This document shows positions 1 through 12,148 of a stretch of 64,000 nt of DNA, in pieces (position 1 is the stretch's first letter; each line of letters opens with the position of its first letter). The DNA is from Triticum aestivum. Lineage: Eukaryota; Streptophyta; Magnoliopsida; Poales; Poaceae. The position numbers and the translations under genes are program-made. The stretch lies in the NCBI RefSeq assembly GCF_018294505.1, contig NC_057800.1:177940353-178004352 (forward strand). Reading direction: 5' to 3'. A model generated the notes under the pieces. It did no database searches. It was given only the letters and a program-made list of their open reading frames with translations, and was not told the DNA's origin.

Positions 1-612
1 ACTTCCCTTACTAGAGGTTTCACCCTTATTTTTAGGAGCATACATTAATTTGGCAATCTTAGCATTAGGAGGAGTATTTTTCACGGAAGAAAAGGCAGAC
101 CCTAGGTTGGTAATAATATCCTCAATTTTATCATTTCTAGTGGAATCTCGATCTATCTTTTCATTAATCAAAGGTCCCTTTTCTTTCAAAAATTTAAGAG
201 CAACTCATACCTTAGATCCGTATTGGGTAATTTGGTTATGGATCTTTCTATCCAAATTTTCAATTAACTCTACGGTGGCAACTTTATTTTCAATAATATC
301 AAGCAATTGCATCACATGTTCCAATGTTAAAATAGTTCCATTGACCAAGAGAGGTGGTGGGCCAAATAAATCTATCATAGCATTATAAGAATCAAAAGTA
401 TGGCTACCCAAGAAATTTCCTCCGGTAATGGTATCAAGAATATATCTATTCCAAGGAGTGATGCCTACATAAAAATTGCGAAGAAGAACAAAAGTAGATT
501 GCTTCCTAATAGATCTATTTTGTGCATTGCAAATTCTAAACCAAGCATCTTTTAGATTTTCTCCCTCCGTTTGTTTAAAATTAAGGACCTCATTCTTGGG
601 AGACAAAAGGAG
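1..612 (-). pseudogene. Gypsy element B gag fragment (5' part, broken)
   Basis: The minus-strand translation contains a gag-like stretch running from about 612 down to the window edge, with readable pieces such as DAWFRICNAQNRS, GITPWNRYILDTI and FDSYNAMIDLFG. This resembles gag sequence common in Triticeae Ty3/Gypsy elements. An in-frame TGA at 205-207 interrupts it, and the same frame continues in coding-like sequence to position 1, so this copy is a pseudogene. No usable start Met was found upstream, and sequence between the primer-binding site and about 612 is poorly coding. The rest of gag and all of pol lie outside the window. The placement as gag rests on recognised motifs rather than a search. 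Confidence 0.7.
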
Positions 613-793
613 TAGATAAAGGACTAGCCATAATGATGAAGCAAGCAAAATAAAGGGCGAATGAAAAAAGAGGGCGAATAAAACGGCAAGGGTGAAGTGG
701 GGGAGAGGAAAATGAGAGGCAAATGGCAAATAATGTAATGCGAAGGATAAGAGTTGTGATGGGTACTTGGTATGTCTTGACTTGGCGTAGATC

Positions 794-811
794 TCCCCGG
801 CAATGGCGCCA
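794..811 (-). promoter_or_regulatory. Primer-binding site of element B
   Basis: On the minus strand this reads TGGCGCCATTGCCGGGGA, nearly the same as the motif beside the LTR of element A at 4539-4556. It lies 58 bp from the proposed LTR edge at 870, farther than usual, so either the LTR ends closer to 812 or the leader is long. Confidence 0.6.
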
Positions 812-869
812 TAAATCCTTCTAGCTACCTCTTGAGCACTGCGTTGGTTTTCCCTTGAAGAGGAAAGGG

Positions 870-2353
870 TGATGCAGTAAAGGAGCATAAGTATTTCCCT
901 CAGTTTTTAAGAACCAAGGTATCAATCCAGTAGGAGACCACGCGTGAGTCACCTCGTACCTACACACACAAATAAGAACGTCGCAACCAACGCGATAAAG
1001 GGGTTGTTAATCCCTTCAAGGCCACTTGCAGGAGTGAGATCCGATATAGATGATAATAATAAGATAAATATTTTTGGTATCTTCATGATATAGATTGAAA
1101 GTAAAGATTGCAGATGGAGAATAGAGCCGGGGGCCATAGGTTTCGCTAGTGGCTTCTCTCAAGATAGCATAAGTATTACGGTGGGTGAACAAATTACTGT
1201 CGAGCAATTGATAGGAAAGCAAATAATTATGAGAATATCTAGGCATGATCATGTATATAGGCATCACGTCCGTGACAAGTAGACCGAAATGATTCTGCAT
1301 CTACTACTATTACTCCACACAACGACCGCTATCCAGCATGCATCTAGAGTATTAAGTTCTTAAGAACAGAGTAATGCCTTAAGCAAGATGACATGATGTA
1401 GAGGGATAAACTCATGCAATATGATGTAAACCCCATCTTGTTATCCTCGATGGCAACAATACAATACGTGTCGTTTCCCTTCTGTCACTGGGATCGAGCA
1501 CCGCAAGATTGAACCCAAAGCTAAGCACTTCACCCTTTGCAAGAAAGATCAATCTAGTAGGCCAAACGAAACTGATAATTCGAAGAGACTTGCAAAGATA
1601 AACCGATCATACATAAAAGAATTCAGAGATGAATCAAATATTGTTCATAGATAAACTAGATCATAAACCCACAATTCATCAGATCTCTACAAACACACCA
1701 CAAACGAAGATTACATCGAATAGATCTCCTAGAGAATCAAGGAGAACTTTGTATTGAGATCGAAAGAGAGAGAAGAAGCCATATATCTACTAGCTATGGA
1801 CCCAAAGGTGTGAAGTAAACTACTCACACATCATCGGGGAGGGCATGGAGTTGATGTAGAGGCCCTCCGTGATCAATGCCCCCTCCGGCGGAGCTCCGGA
1901 AAATGCCCCAAGATGGGATCTCTTGGGTACAGAAGGTTGCGGCGGTGGAAATAGGGTTTCGTGGTGCTCCTAGATGTTTGCGGGGTATATGGATATATAT
2001 AGGAAGAAGAAGTAGGTCGGTGGAGCAACGAGGGGCCCACGAGGGTGGAGGGCACGCCCCCCCTGCCTTGTGGCCTCCTCGATTGTTTCTTGACGTCCAC
2101 TCCAAGTCTCCTGGATCACGTTTGTTCCAAAAATAACGCTCCCGAAGGTTTCATTCCGCTTGGACTCCGTTTGATATTCCTTTTCGGCGAAACACTAAAA
2201 TAGGCAAACAACAGCAATTTGGATTGGGCCTCCGATTAATAGGTTAGTCCCAATAATAATACAAAAGTGTAAAATAAATCCCATTAACATCCAAAATAGA
2301 TAATATAATAGCATGGAGAAATCAAAAATTATAGATACGTTGGCGACGTATCA
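870..2353 (-). mobile_element. 5' LTR of Gypsy element B
   Basis: On the minus strand the LTR begins TGATACGTCGCC at 2353 and is taken to end CTGCATCA at 870, giving 1484 bp with TGATRC/GYATCA-type ends. A primer-binding site and gag follow in the same direction. It interrupts the gag of element A, which resumes at 2354, so B is the younger insertion. The partner LTR and the second copy of any target-site duplication (first copy expected at 2354-2358) lie outside the window. The LTR type resembles the WHAM/Sabrina group of Triticeae. That name is tentative. The small ORFs inside it are not convincing genes. Confidence 0.65.
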
Positions 2354-4480
2354 GGTATCTTTCTTTTATTAGTAAAAATATCCTTCATGTATTTAGCTTA
2401 AGGATTCATTTTAAGCATATCAGTCAAACGCATACGCAAAAAGATAGGTCTAACCATTTCAGCAAAGCGCTCAAAATCCTCATCGTCCATTTTCTTGGAT
2501 GGTTTAGGAGTAAAAGGCATGGGTTTCCGAACCCATGGTTCTCTTTCCTTACCATGCTTCCTAGCAACAAAGTCTCTCTTATCATAACGTTGATTCTTTG
2601 ATTGTGGGTTATCATGATCAACGGCAGGTTCAATCTCTACATCATTATCATTGCTAGGTTGAGCATTAACATGAACATCATCATTAACATTATCACTAGG
2701 TTCATGTGCATTACCAGATTGTGTTTCAGCATCAGAAATAGAAATATCATTGGGATTCTCAGGTGTGTCAACAACAGGTTAACTAGAAGCATGCAAAGTC
2801 TTATCATTTTTCTTTTTCTACCTCTTAGAAGGACTAGGTGTGTCAACGTTAGCTCTCTGAGAATCTTGCTCGATTCTCTTGGGGTGGCCCTCAGGATACA
2901 AAGGTTCCTGAGTCATTTTACCTCCTCTAGTCATAACTGTAATAGCATTATCATTCTTCTTATTATTTAATACATTGAGAAAATCATTGTGAGCTTTAAG
3001 CACTTGTTCTACTTGAGTGGTAACCATAGAAGCATGTTTACTAATAAGTTTAAGTTCACCTTTAACTCTAGACATATAATCACTCAAGTGTTCAAGCATA
3101 TCAGCATTGTGTTTCAATTGTCTACCAACATAACCATTGAAGTTTTCTTATTTAACAATAAAATTATCAAACTCATCCAAGCATTGGCTAGCAGACTTAT
3201 AACGAGGAATATCACCTTCATCAAATCTATAGAGAGAATTTACCTTTACTACCTGTGTCGATTTATCAAGACCATGTATTTCTTCAATAGGTGGTAAATT
3301 CTTAACATCTTCAGCTTTAATACCTTTTTCTTTCATGGATTTCTTTGCCTCTTGCATATCTTCAGGACTGAGAAATAGAATACCCCTTTTCTTTGGAGTT
3401 GGCTTAGGAGTTGGTTCAGGAAGTGTCCAATTATTTTTCATTAGTCAATATATTATTCAATAGCAATTCAGCTTGATCAACAGTTCTTTCCCTGAAAACA
3501 CAACCAACACAACTATCCATGTAGTCTATGGAAGCATCGATTAGTCCATTATAAAAGATATCAAGTATTTCATTTTTCTTGCGAGGATGATCAATCAAAG
3601 CATTAAGTAATCAGAGAAGCCTCCCCCAAGCTTGTGGGAGACTCTCTCCTTCAATTTGCACAAAATTATATATTTCCCTTAAAGCATCTTGTTTCTTATG
3701 AGCGGGGAAATATTTAGCAGAGAAGTAATAAATAATATCCTAGGGACTATGCACAAAACCGGGATCAAGAGAATTAAACCATGTTTTAGCATCACCCTTT
3801 AATGAGAACGAAAATAACTTAAGGATAAAGTAATAGCGAGTTTTCTCATCATTAGTGAATAGGGTGGCTATATCATTTAATTTAGTAAGATGTGCCACAA
3901 CAGTTTCAGATTCATAGCCATAAAATGGATCAGATTCAACCAAAGTAATTAACTCAGGATCGACAGAGAAATCATAATCCTTACCGGTAATAAAGATAGG
4001 TGAAGTAGCAAAAGCAGGGTCATATTTCATTCTAGCATTCAAAGACTTTTCTTTAAGCTTAGTTAATAATTTCTCAAGATCAGATCTATCATTGCAAGCT
4101 AAGAAGTCTCTAGTAGTTTCTTCATCCATAACATAACCCTCAGGAACAACAGGTAATTCATATCTTGGGGGAGAATCTTCATCATCACTTTCATCAATAT
4201 TATCAGTTTCAATAATTTCATTCTCTCTAACCCTAGCAAGTTGTTCATTAAGAAATTCACCTAGTGGCACAGTAGTATGAAGCATAGAAGTAGTTTTATC
4301 ATAAGCATCATGCATAGCAGAAGTGGCATCATCAATAACATGCGACATATCAGAATGAATAGCAGGTATAGGTGTCGCAAGTTCACTGAAAACAGAAGGT
4401 GAATTAAGTGCAGAGCTAGATGGCAGTTCCTTACCTCCCCTCGTAGTTGAGGGAAAAAGATTGGTTCTTTGATCTTTCAA
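2354..4480 (-). pseudogene. Gypsy element A gag (degenerate, interrupted by element B)
   Basis: Minus-strand gag begins at the Met at 4480 and is open to 3740 (246 residues). It carries the retrotransposon gag core ending KGDAKTWFNSLDPG. The reading then continues in broken pieces at 3441-3148 (with KRGILFLSPEDMQEAKKSM and KNLPPIEEIHG), 3117-2818 and the region down to 2354. Frameshifts and stops separate the pieces. The reading is cut at 2353 by the LTR of element B, and protease and polymerase are not seen. Gag would package element RNA in virus-like particles. This copy cannot make a complete product. Confidence 0.8.
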
Positions 4481-4538
4481 GTTCTTCCTGGTGATAAGCA
4501 GATATAAATCCCAAGTGACTCAAAGAATAGAGCTATGC

Positions 4539-4556
4539 TCCCCGGCAACGGCGCCA
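4539..4556 (-). promoter_or_regulatory. Primer-binding site of element A
   Basis: The minus strand reads TGGCGCCGTTGCCGGGGA eleven bases downstream of the LTR edge at 4568. It lies between LTR and gag, as expected for minus-strand DNA priming. Confidence 0.75.
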
Positions 4557-4567
4557 GAAAATAGTCT

Positions 4568-5945
4568 TGATAACCCACAAGTATAGGGGATCGCAACAGT
4601 TTTCGAGGGTAGAGTATTCAACCCAAATTTATTGATTCGACACAAGGAGAGGCAAAGAATATTCTCAAGTATTAGCAGCTGAGTTGTCAATTCAACCACA
4701 CCTGGAAACTTAATATCTGCAAACAAAGTGCTTAGTAGCAAAGTAATATGATAGTAGTCCTAACGGTAGCAAAATTAATATCTTTGGTTTTATAGTGATT
4801 GTAACAGTAGCAATGAAAAAGTAAATAAGCGAAGAACAATATATGAAAAGCTCGTAGGCACTGGATCGTTGATGGAGAATTATGTCGGATGCGATCAATC
4901 ATGCAACAGTTATAACATAGGGTGACACACAACTAGCTCCAGTTCATCAATGTAATGTAGGCATGTATTCCGAATAGTCATACGTGCTTATGGAAAAGAA
5001 CTTGCATGACATCTTTTGTCCTACCATCCCGTGGCAGCGGGGTCCTATTGGAAACTAAGGGATATTAAGGCCTCCTTTTGATAGAGTACCAGACCAAAGC
5101 ATTAACACAGAGTGAATACATGAACTCAAACTACGGTCATCTCCGGTAAGTATCCCGATTATTGTCACTTCAGGGTTAACAGATCATAACAAATAATAGG
5201 TGACTATAGACTTGCAAGATAGGATCAAGAATTCACATATATTCATGAAAACATAATAGGTTCAGATCTGAAATCATGGCACTCGGGCCCTAGTGACAAG
5301 CATTAAGCATAGCAAAGTCATAGCAACATCAATCTCAGAAATAGTGGATACTAGGGATCAAACTCTAACAAAACTAACTCGATTACATGATAAATCTCAT
5401 CCAACCCATCACCAAACAGCAAGCCTGCGATGGAATTACTCACGCATGGTGGTGAGCATCATGAAATTGGTGATGGAGGAAGGTTTATGATGACGATGGC
5501 GACGGATTCCCCTCTCTAGAGCCCTGAACGGACTCCAGATCGGCCCTCCCGAGAGAGTTTAGGGCTTGGCGGCGGCTCCGTATCGTAAAACGCGATGAAT
5601 CCTTCTCTCTGATTTTTTTCTCGCTGAACACGAATATATGGAGTCAAGATTGACGCCGGTGGAGCATCAGGGGGCCCACGAGGCAGGGTGCACGCCCCAC
5701 CCTCGTGGACAGGTTGTGGGCCCCCTGACGTGGATTCTTCCGCCAGTATTTTTTATATATTCCAAAAATAATCTCCGTTGATTTTCAGGTCTTTCCAAAA
5801 ACTTTTATTTCTCCACAAAAATAACACCATGGCAATTCTGCTGAAAACAGCATCAGTCCGGGTTAGTTCCATTCAAATCATGCAAGTTAGAGTCCAAAAC
5901 AAGGGCAAAAGTGTTTGGAAAAGTAGATACGACGGAGACGTATCA
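4568..5945 (-). mobile_element. 5' LTR of Gypsy element A
   Basis: The 1378-bp LTR starts TGATACGTCTCC at 5945 and ends GGGTTATCA at 4568 on the minus strand, giving perfect TGATA/TATCA ends. A primer-binding site and gag follow. The same LTR family occurs in the opposite orientation at 42905-44319 (1415 bp), so two copies of this family are present but not as a pair from one element. Element A's 3' LTR is not in the window. Confidence 0.85.
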
Positions 5946-6339
5946 AACGGCTACTACCACGCATTAGGCCCGAAACCAATGGACCCTCTCGACTTATGGA
6001 CCGCCCGTGTCCTCTGTCCAGGAGTTGCAAGTAGTTTCTAGTGTTTGTAGTATGCTGTGGGCCGTGCGCAGTGCTGACCCGAGGGGTGGGCTATTATGCG
6101 GTAGGCACGTGGCACGGTGTACCGGGATGCCTGTTTGGTGCCACGGGAACCCTGCACACATCGTCAGGGGCGTGTGTGGAAACCTCGACCGGACTCCCTA
6201 CGGATGGAAGCTGAATAGGCGATAAACCTGGACTAGGGACTTGTGTGGTTAGTCAGGTCATGGCCGACACCCTCGGCAGGCTTCTGTGAAGGTTGCCGAG
6301 ATACATGACGTGTACATGGCGGTAAGTGGAGAGGGCTAC
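5946..6339 (-). mobile_element. LTR D, left part (inferred)
   Basis: No gene is seen here. The stretch looks like one end of a GC-rich Triticeae LTR whose other part lies at 12149-13340, with element E inserted between them. The window has no second copy to align, so joining the two parts is an inference from recognised sequence style. The last bases before 6340 (GGGCTAC) also match the tract just before the other LTR of element E. Confidence 0.4.
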
Positions 6340-6825
6340 TGACGGTGTCCTGGACTAGGGGGTACTCACCACGTCATCTCCCGATCTATTAGATTGGGCC
6401 GAGGACCCCCGTGGCCGTATACTCATGGGCCAGTTCGGACGGATGCCGCATACAAGGAAGATTCCACAAGACTTGGCGATCAAGACAAGGACTCCACCCC
6501 ACCGGCGTATTCGGCTAGGACTCTTGTTATCCTAGGCCTCTAGTGCATTATATAAACTGAGGCCAGGCTAGTCGATAGAATCAACTCCATACACAACAAT
6601 CATACCATAGGCTAGCTTCTAGGGTTTAGCCTCCTTGATCTCGCGGTAGATCTACTCTTGTACTACCCATATCATCAATATTAATCAAGCAGGAGTAGGG
6701 TATTCCCTCCATCGAGAGGGCCCGAACCTGGGTAAAACAAAGTGTCCCCTGTCTCCTGTTACCATCTGGCCTAGACGCACAGTTCGGGACCCCCTACCCG
6801 AGATCCGCCGGTTTTGACACCGACA
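6340..6825 (+). repeat. Left (5') LTR of element E
   Basis: It begins TGACGGTGTCCTGG and ends GACACCGACA, with near-inverted termini. It contains a TATATAAA-like promoter motif near 6550. Confidence 0.85.
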
Positions 6826-6844
6826 TTGGTGCTTTCATTGAGAG
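6826..6844 (+). promoter_or_regulatory. Primer-binding site of element E
   Basis: TTGGTGCTTTCATTGAGAG abuts the left LTR with no gap. I did not assign the priming tRNA with certainty. Confidence 0.6.
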
Positions 6845-8879
6845 TTCCGCTGTGTGATCGACAAAAGGATCGATGGCTCGCCTGCAGATCAACTGCGACT
6901 TCGACGTCTTTGTCACCAGTTCGACTGGTCACCTTGGTTCGACCAAGAATTGCACCCCGTGTTCAGATCACCATGTTCGGACTAGGGCCTTCATCAAACA
7001 TCAACTCTGATCTCTATCAAGATCACGGAGGAATCATCCATGGAGCTCGGGGGCTCAACGTCAACATTGCCCTCAAGCGACTGTGCTGTTTTTCTGGACA
7101 GCGAACTCGTATCTGCTGCCACCACCTCCTCGAGTATCTCTTTGACGATCGCTTTGGTGGAATTGTGCAGAATTAAGTCTACAACAACCCTGGAAAATTT
7201 CGTCGAGTTCCGATGGAGGAATCTCTGGCAATCCATGATATATCGGAGCCCTGTCAAATCTGGACGGGAATTTAGATGAGTTTAGGGCGTGGTGTCCAGC
7301 TTCTAGTTCGGACGTCCTTTGGAAGATCCAACCGTTGATCGGCTGCGGAATTCCTATATCTACCACCTCTCAAAATTTCGGCTCGATCCGACCGTCCAAA
7401 CTCCGGGAACCTTCCGATTAGTGCATCATTTTTCGGATCTGTTTTCTGCGCGAAAACGAATCCGACCCGAGTTCATCTTTTTTATGAACAGGATTTCAGA
7501 CATCCCTTTTGAAGGACGTTTTGTATGGGGTATTGTGCTTTGTTCCCGAACACACCCCACTAACTTTCAGATCTTTTGAACATGATCTTCAACATCATGC
7601 TGGTGTCAAACCAGTCTGGCAATATTACTCCACGGCTGCCGACCTGCGCTAGACACGTCGTCACTTTAGCCGAGCTCAATTTCTTCGGATCATCATCTCG
7701 GCAAGCCGAACAATAGTCCGGCATCACGAAGGATAAATCATGATCAATATCGCTGCCCCACGGATTACACGGAGTGGGCATACCGGCATCGCCGCACGGT
7801 CGCTTCATCAAGCCGGCATCGACCACGTCACGACCTGCATCGACAGGGTCGCACTATTGCTTCTTCAAGCTGGTGTCCATCACGCCGACCTACTTCGACA
7901 TCTCGGCGGGACCGGGGGCTTTGCCATCTCTTCATCAACCTACTCCGGACACTTCGGCGTCACTAGCCGACCAGCTCCGTCACGTTATCTGGGCCGAGTG
8001 CTTTGCCTCGACGAGTCAACCTTTACCAGCATTGCCATGCCGTCGTTTTATCGCCCAACAGGCAATGGGTGTGCGGAGCAAGTCCCAATTGTGGGAATCT
8101 TCTTCCTTTGAATTGCTACAACAAATAAACCAGGTGCTATTAATCCTAGTATTTTTTGCTTGTTTGGGTTCAATTTTTCCCAAGGAATTATTACTCTGGT
8201 TTGTCCATCATATGTACACAGGTCTATCAAATGGTGGCCGCATTAACGACGGTCGCATGGTGGTCCGGTCAGTCTCCATACATAGTCCGGCGAATCGCAT
8301 CCGGAACTCGGACCGACCTGTGAATTCAGTCTTTGCCATGCCCTTACTGCATCACGCCGACGCCCTGCATCGACATTGACTTCGGCGCCAGGCCATATTT
8401 CTTTTATTACTCACTTTGCATAAATTATTGATTATGCAATGATTTTTATTATTATTACTACTATCTCCGGTTCGCACTATTTTTTGTGCACAGGAAAATG
8501 ATCCGGGGACTTCGGCGTCACTCTGCCGGTCTGCATTGACCGTGCTATGTCACCACTTCGGCGTGTTGAGCTCTCCGCGCCGCCACCTCGGGACCGGCTT
8601 CGGGGACGGAACCTTGTCCCGCATCAAGCTCGGACCGCGTCGTCAATACCGAACACATTAACCAGCTAAGTTGCCTTCATGCTCCAAGTTTTAAATTTTT
8701 AACTTGTGTTCGGTTCGGCCAAGCATTATACCTTTTTGGAAAAAAGTTGCTTGTAAAAAATTTCCTTGTCCAAACTTTGTTTGTGACACACAAATTCAAG
8801 GACCCAATTCACTTGGGGGCTTCATTTATGAAGCTTTTCCTCTTGCATACGATTATACTTGTACGACTTCGTTCCTTGT

Positions 8880-10600
8880 TCGTGTATTATGCCACAATAT
8901 GCACCATATTGACTTAAGCGATTTGCAAGTTGGGTTGCCTCGCTCCTGTGTTTACCTTTACGTTCCCGATTGTTCGGCTAGGGAGTAAAGGGAGCACCTC
9001 TGCGATTGTCACGATCGGGTCACCCGAGCCGGACCTCAGACTGGGTGAAGCCGAAAACTAGCGTTCTTATAGTTATTCAATGATGATCGGCACACAACAG
9101 AACTCATGAGTACAAAAAATCTATTGCACAAGTCTCATAATAACAATGAGCACCGAAGAAAGGTATCGGTGGGGGTACTATTTTCTTCGAAGATGCTTCT
9201 TACACTTCATGGTAATATAGCATAAGTTCCCTGAGCGTGCTTTGTCTGTTACAGCCTTATGGCCTGATTGCCTGGTTATTGGAAACACCGTCAATATTCT
9301 CGACCGATGGAGTGCATAACAATTTTTGGTCCTTGACCGAAGAGGGAGAAGCTGACGGTCGGTTAAGACGCGTTTAAAGTTCGGTTGAACATAGATATGA
9401 TATAAGTACTTCGGTACATGCAATCATTCTTCTACCCAAGTCACTTGGGGGCTCTTAAAATTTATATGAGCCGTTTTATAATAAGTGTTCTTCTTCTTAG
9501 TCATTGGAAAGTTTTATTATTATTATTTATCACTCCTTTTTTCGACACGAGTGTGCGGTCACTAGCCGGGGAGCCTAATTTCTCTCTCAAAGCCGCTAGA
9601 GTTTAGTTTGCTAAACTGGCCTGATGAGAAGTACTCCGCCCTCCGGATAGGAGGTTGAAGCCGTAGGCTGACCCGCTCGAAGTCTTGAGATAGGATGTAT
9701 CATGTTAAAGCACGACAGAAGCACTTCTTTTTACTAAGACCAACTTTTGGATTGGCACCGAACACTTGATATTGTTCGGACGTCATGTTTTTACTGACGT
9801 TTCTTGGTTTTCCAAGCTTTTTGGCACTTTTAAACTATTTGTGCTTTTCCAGCATTAGTCTCGCAGTGCAACGCCGGACACCTTTAGAGATTCGGCAAAA
9901 GCATTCTCAGATATTGCTATATATGCATCGGTTTCGAATTGTGTCTTCGGTTAATAGTTGGGTTGCCCGGCTCCTACACTTGCTTCCTACGTTCTGTTTT
10001 GTTCGGCTAGGCGAGCAAAGGGAGAACCACTGCGATTGTGCTTCCAGCTCACATGGTTAAGCACCTTAGTGGAGAAAGCCGAAAACTGACTGTCACAATA
10101 AGCGTAAACTGGTCAGCGATCCGATGACTATGATGGGCCATTCATAACATTGGCCGAAGTGTTTACGGCTTGACCTCGACTGTCGCCGAACACTATCGGG
10201 GGCTATTAACTGGCCTCCCAAACTAAATCCTCGATATTTTGCTCTTACATTCGAGCTGAGGTTTCATGATCATGCTTAGCATGACAACCCAAAGAAAGGA
10301 ACCGATAGCGGGACTATTTTCTTTGGAATACATTTCTTCTGTTAAACAGTAATATAACATATCTCTCTGCGTACCTTTGTTTATAAAACCGTGTGGCCAG
10401 ATTGCCTTGTTTGTCGTAAATCTTTGCCCTCATAAAGGCTTTATAAAGTAGGACAAACACTCCTCGGCTACTGGCCAAGGAGGTGGAAGCCGATGGTCCG
10501 TCAACAAAGTTTTGTACAATGCGGATACGAGCATTAATGACGTAAAGTACTTGGATACATAGAGTCGTTACACATAATTTGTGATTTTACTATGGATATT
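8880..10600 (+). repeat. Diverged ~1.1-kb direct duplication inside element E
   Basis: Short blocks recur in the same order about 1.05-1.15 kb apart. GTTCGGCTAGG followed by a purine tract and CACTGCGATTGT is near 8973 and 10010, GCCGAAAACT is near 9050 and 10078, and GACTATTTTCTT-like text is near 9175 and 10312. The copies are strongly diverged, and no coding sequence is preserved in either. Confidence 0.55.
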
Positions 10601-11204
10601 GATCCTTAATTCGGCCACCCGTGCCTGCATTAAGGCTCGGGGGCTACTGGGCTTCGGGCTTATTATTTACAAATATTAAAGGGGCACATCGATCCCCTGA
10701 TCTGGTGTTGCCTCCCGACCAGTGTCTCGGGGGCTACTGCATTGCTTGTCCAATGCAGAAAATTTTATGTGCAATATAGTTTCCGAGGAGATTTTGATCC
10801 TCAGGTTGGTCAGCCGCACCCAACCTGATTCTTGAGGACTGAGCACGCCGCTTTTGTGTCCCGAAGTATTCTGCCGAGCTAGGACCTGATCCTCAGGCCG
10901 ATTTTACAAATCAAAATGAGTCTCAGCGGCTACTGGGATCAGCGGTCTTATGTCATCCTTCATGTGCATCTCGGGTTTTAGACCGATACACACCTTGAGG
11001 GCTACTGGCTATATATCTCGGCAGAGAATAAATTGCACCAATAAAAAATATTGACAAAAAATCGGCCCATAGTCGGGGTGGTGCACCACCTCGGAAGCAG
11101 TCCGGCATAAAGCTCGGGAGCTAGTGGCTGGCTCCATAGAGGGCATTTCCGGCATTAAGCTTGGCTAAACTCCTTCAACTTTTTTGAACCAAGGTGATAT
11201 GACA

Positions 11205-11405
11205 CCTCGGATATAGTCCGGCGTTGGAGCCTGGACACAGTCCAGCGTTGGAGCTCGGACATATTTCGGTGTAAGAGCTCGGATATACAGTCCGGCGTTG
11301 GAGCTCGGATACATTCCGGTGCTAGAGATGGGAAGCGGTCCAGAGTTGGTGCTCGGCTGCAAAAGATACCTCGAATGCAGTCCGGCGTTGGAGCTCGGAC
11401 GGAAG
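11205..11405 (+). repeat. ~25-bp minisatellite inside element E
   Basis: About five adjacent degenerate units of the form TCCGGCGTTGGAGCTCGGA lie at 11205-11335, and another unit is near 11385. Open frames across it are by-products of the repeat. Confidence 0.6.
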
Positions 11406-11662
11406 AGGACCCTGCCTCCCGGGAACAACTTCAAACCCGAGGTGTGGCATAAAAATAAACAAGGCATTGATAAAGGCCGGAAACTTAAAGGGGCTCCTCG
11501 GATACTCGACATGTAAACTCATCGAATGCATTCCGGCGATCCTCAAGATCGAAGATAAAGAAGATTTGTTGAACCAGTTTTCAAGACCGGCAACCGAAGA
11601 TGAAGAATAGTTTGGAAGAATCGAGGAGCGTCCCTAACTTGAAGACCGGTTCAGGGGGCTAC

Positions 11663-12148
11663 TGACGTTGTCCTGGACTAGGGGGTACTCACCACGTCGT
11701 CTCCCGATCTATTAGATTGGGCCGAGGACCCCCGTGGCCGTATACTCATGGGCCAGTTCGGACGGCTGCCGCATACAAGGAAGATTCCACAAGACTTGGC
11801 GATCAAGACAAGGACTCCACCCCACCGGCGTATTCGGCTAGGACTCTTGTTATCCCAGGCCTCTGGTGCATTATATAAACCGAGGCCAGGCTAGTCGATA
11901 GAATCAACTCCATACACAACAATCATACCATAGGCTAGCTTCTAGGGTTTAGCCTCCTTGATCTCGTGGTAAATCTACTCTTGTACTACCCATATCATCA
12001 ATATTAATCAAGCAGGAGTAGGGTCTTCCCTCCATCGAGAGGGCCCGAACCTGGGTAAAACAAAGTGTCCCCTGTCTCCTGTTACCATCCGGCCTAGACG
12101 CACAGTTCAGGACCCCCTACCCGAGATCCGCCGGTTGTGACACCGATA
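11663..12148 (+). repeat. Right (3') LTR of element E
   Basis: It has the same length as the left LTR and differs at about 13 positions. It is preceded by the purine tract CAGGGGGCTAC. Its terminus reads CACCGATA instead of CACCGACA. Confidence 0.85.

Larger units (their letters stand above)
6340..12148 (+). mobile_element. Element E: complete non-coding LTR retrotransposon
   Basis: Two 486-bp direct repeats at 6340-6825 and 11663-12148 flank a 4.84-kb internal domain. A primer-binding-like site follows the left LTR and a purine tract precedes the right one. I counted about 13 differences between the LTRs by eye (2.7%), suggesting an insertion of roughly a million years at commonly used grass rates. 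No gag or pol motif is readable, and the largest internal ORF is about 200 codons without recognisable content, so it looks non-autonomous. The flanking 5-mers (GCTAC and ACACC) do not match, so no target-site duplication is visible. Confidence 0.85.

Noticed and set aside
7774..8379. 201-residue ORF inside element E
   Set aside because: It overlaps another open frame, has no domain or promoter, and sits in an otherwise non-coding retrotransposon interior.
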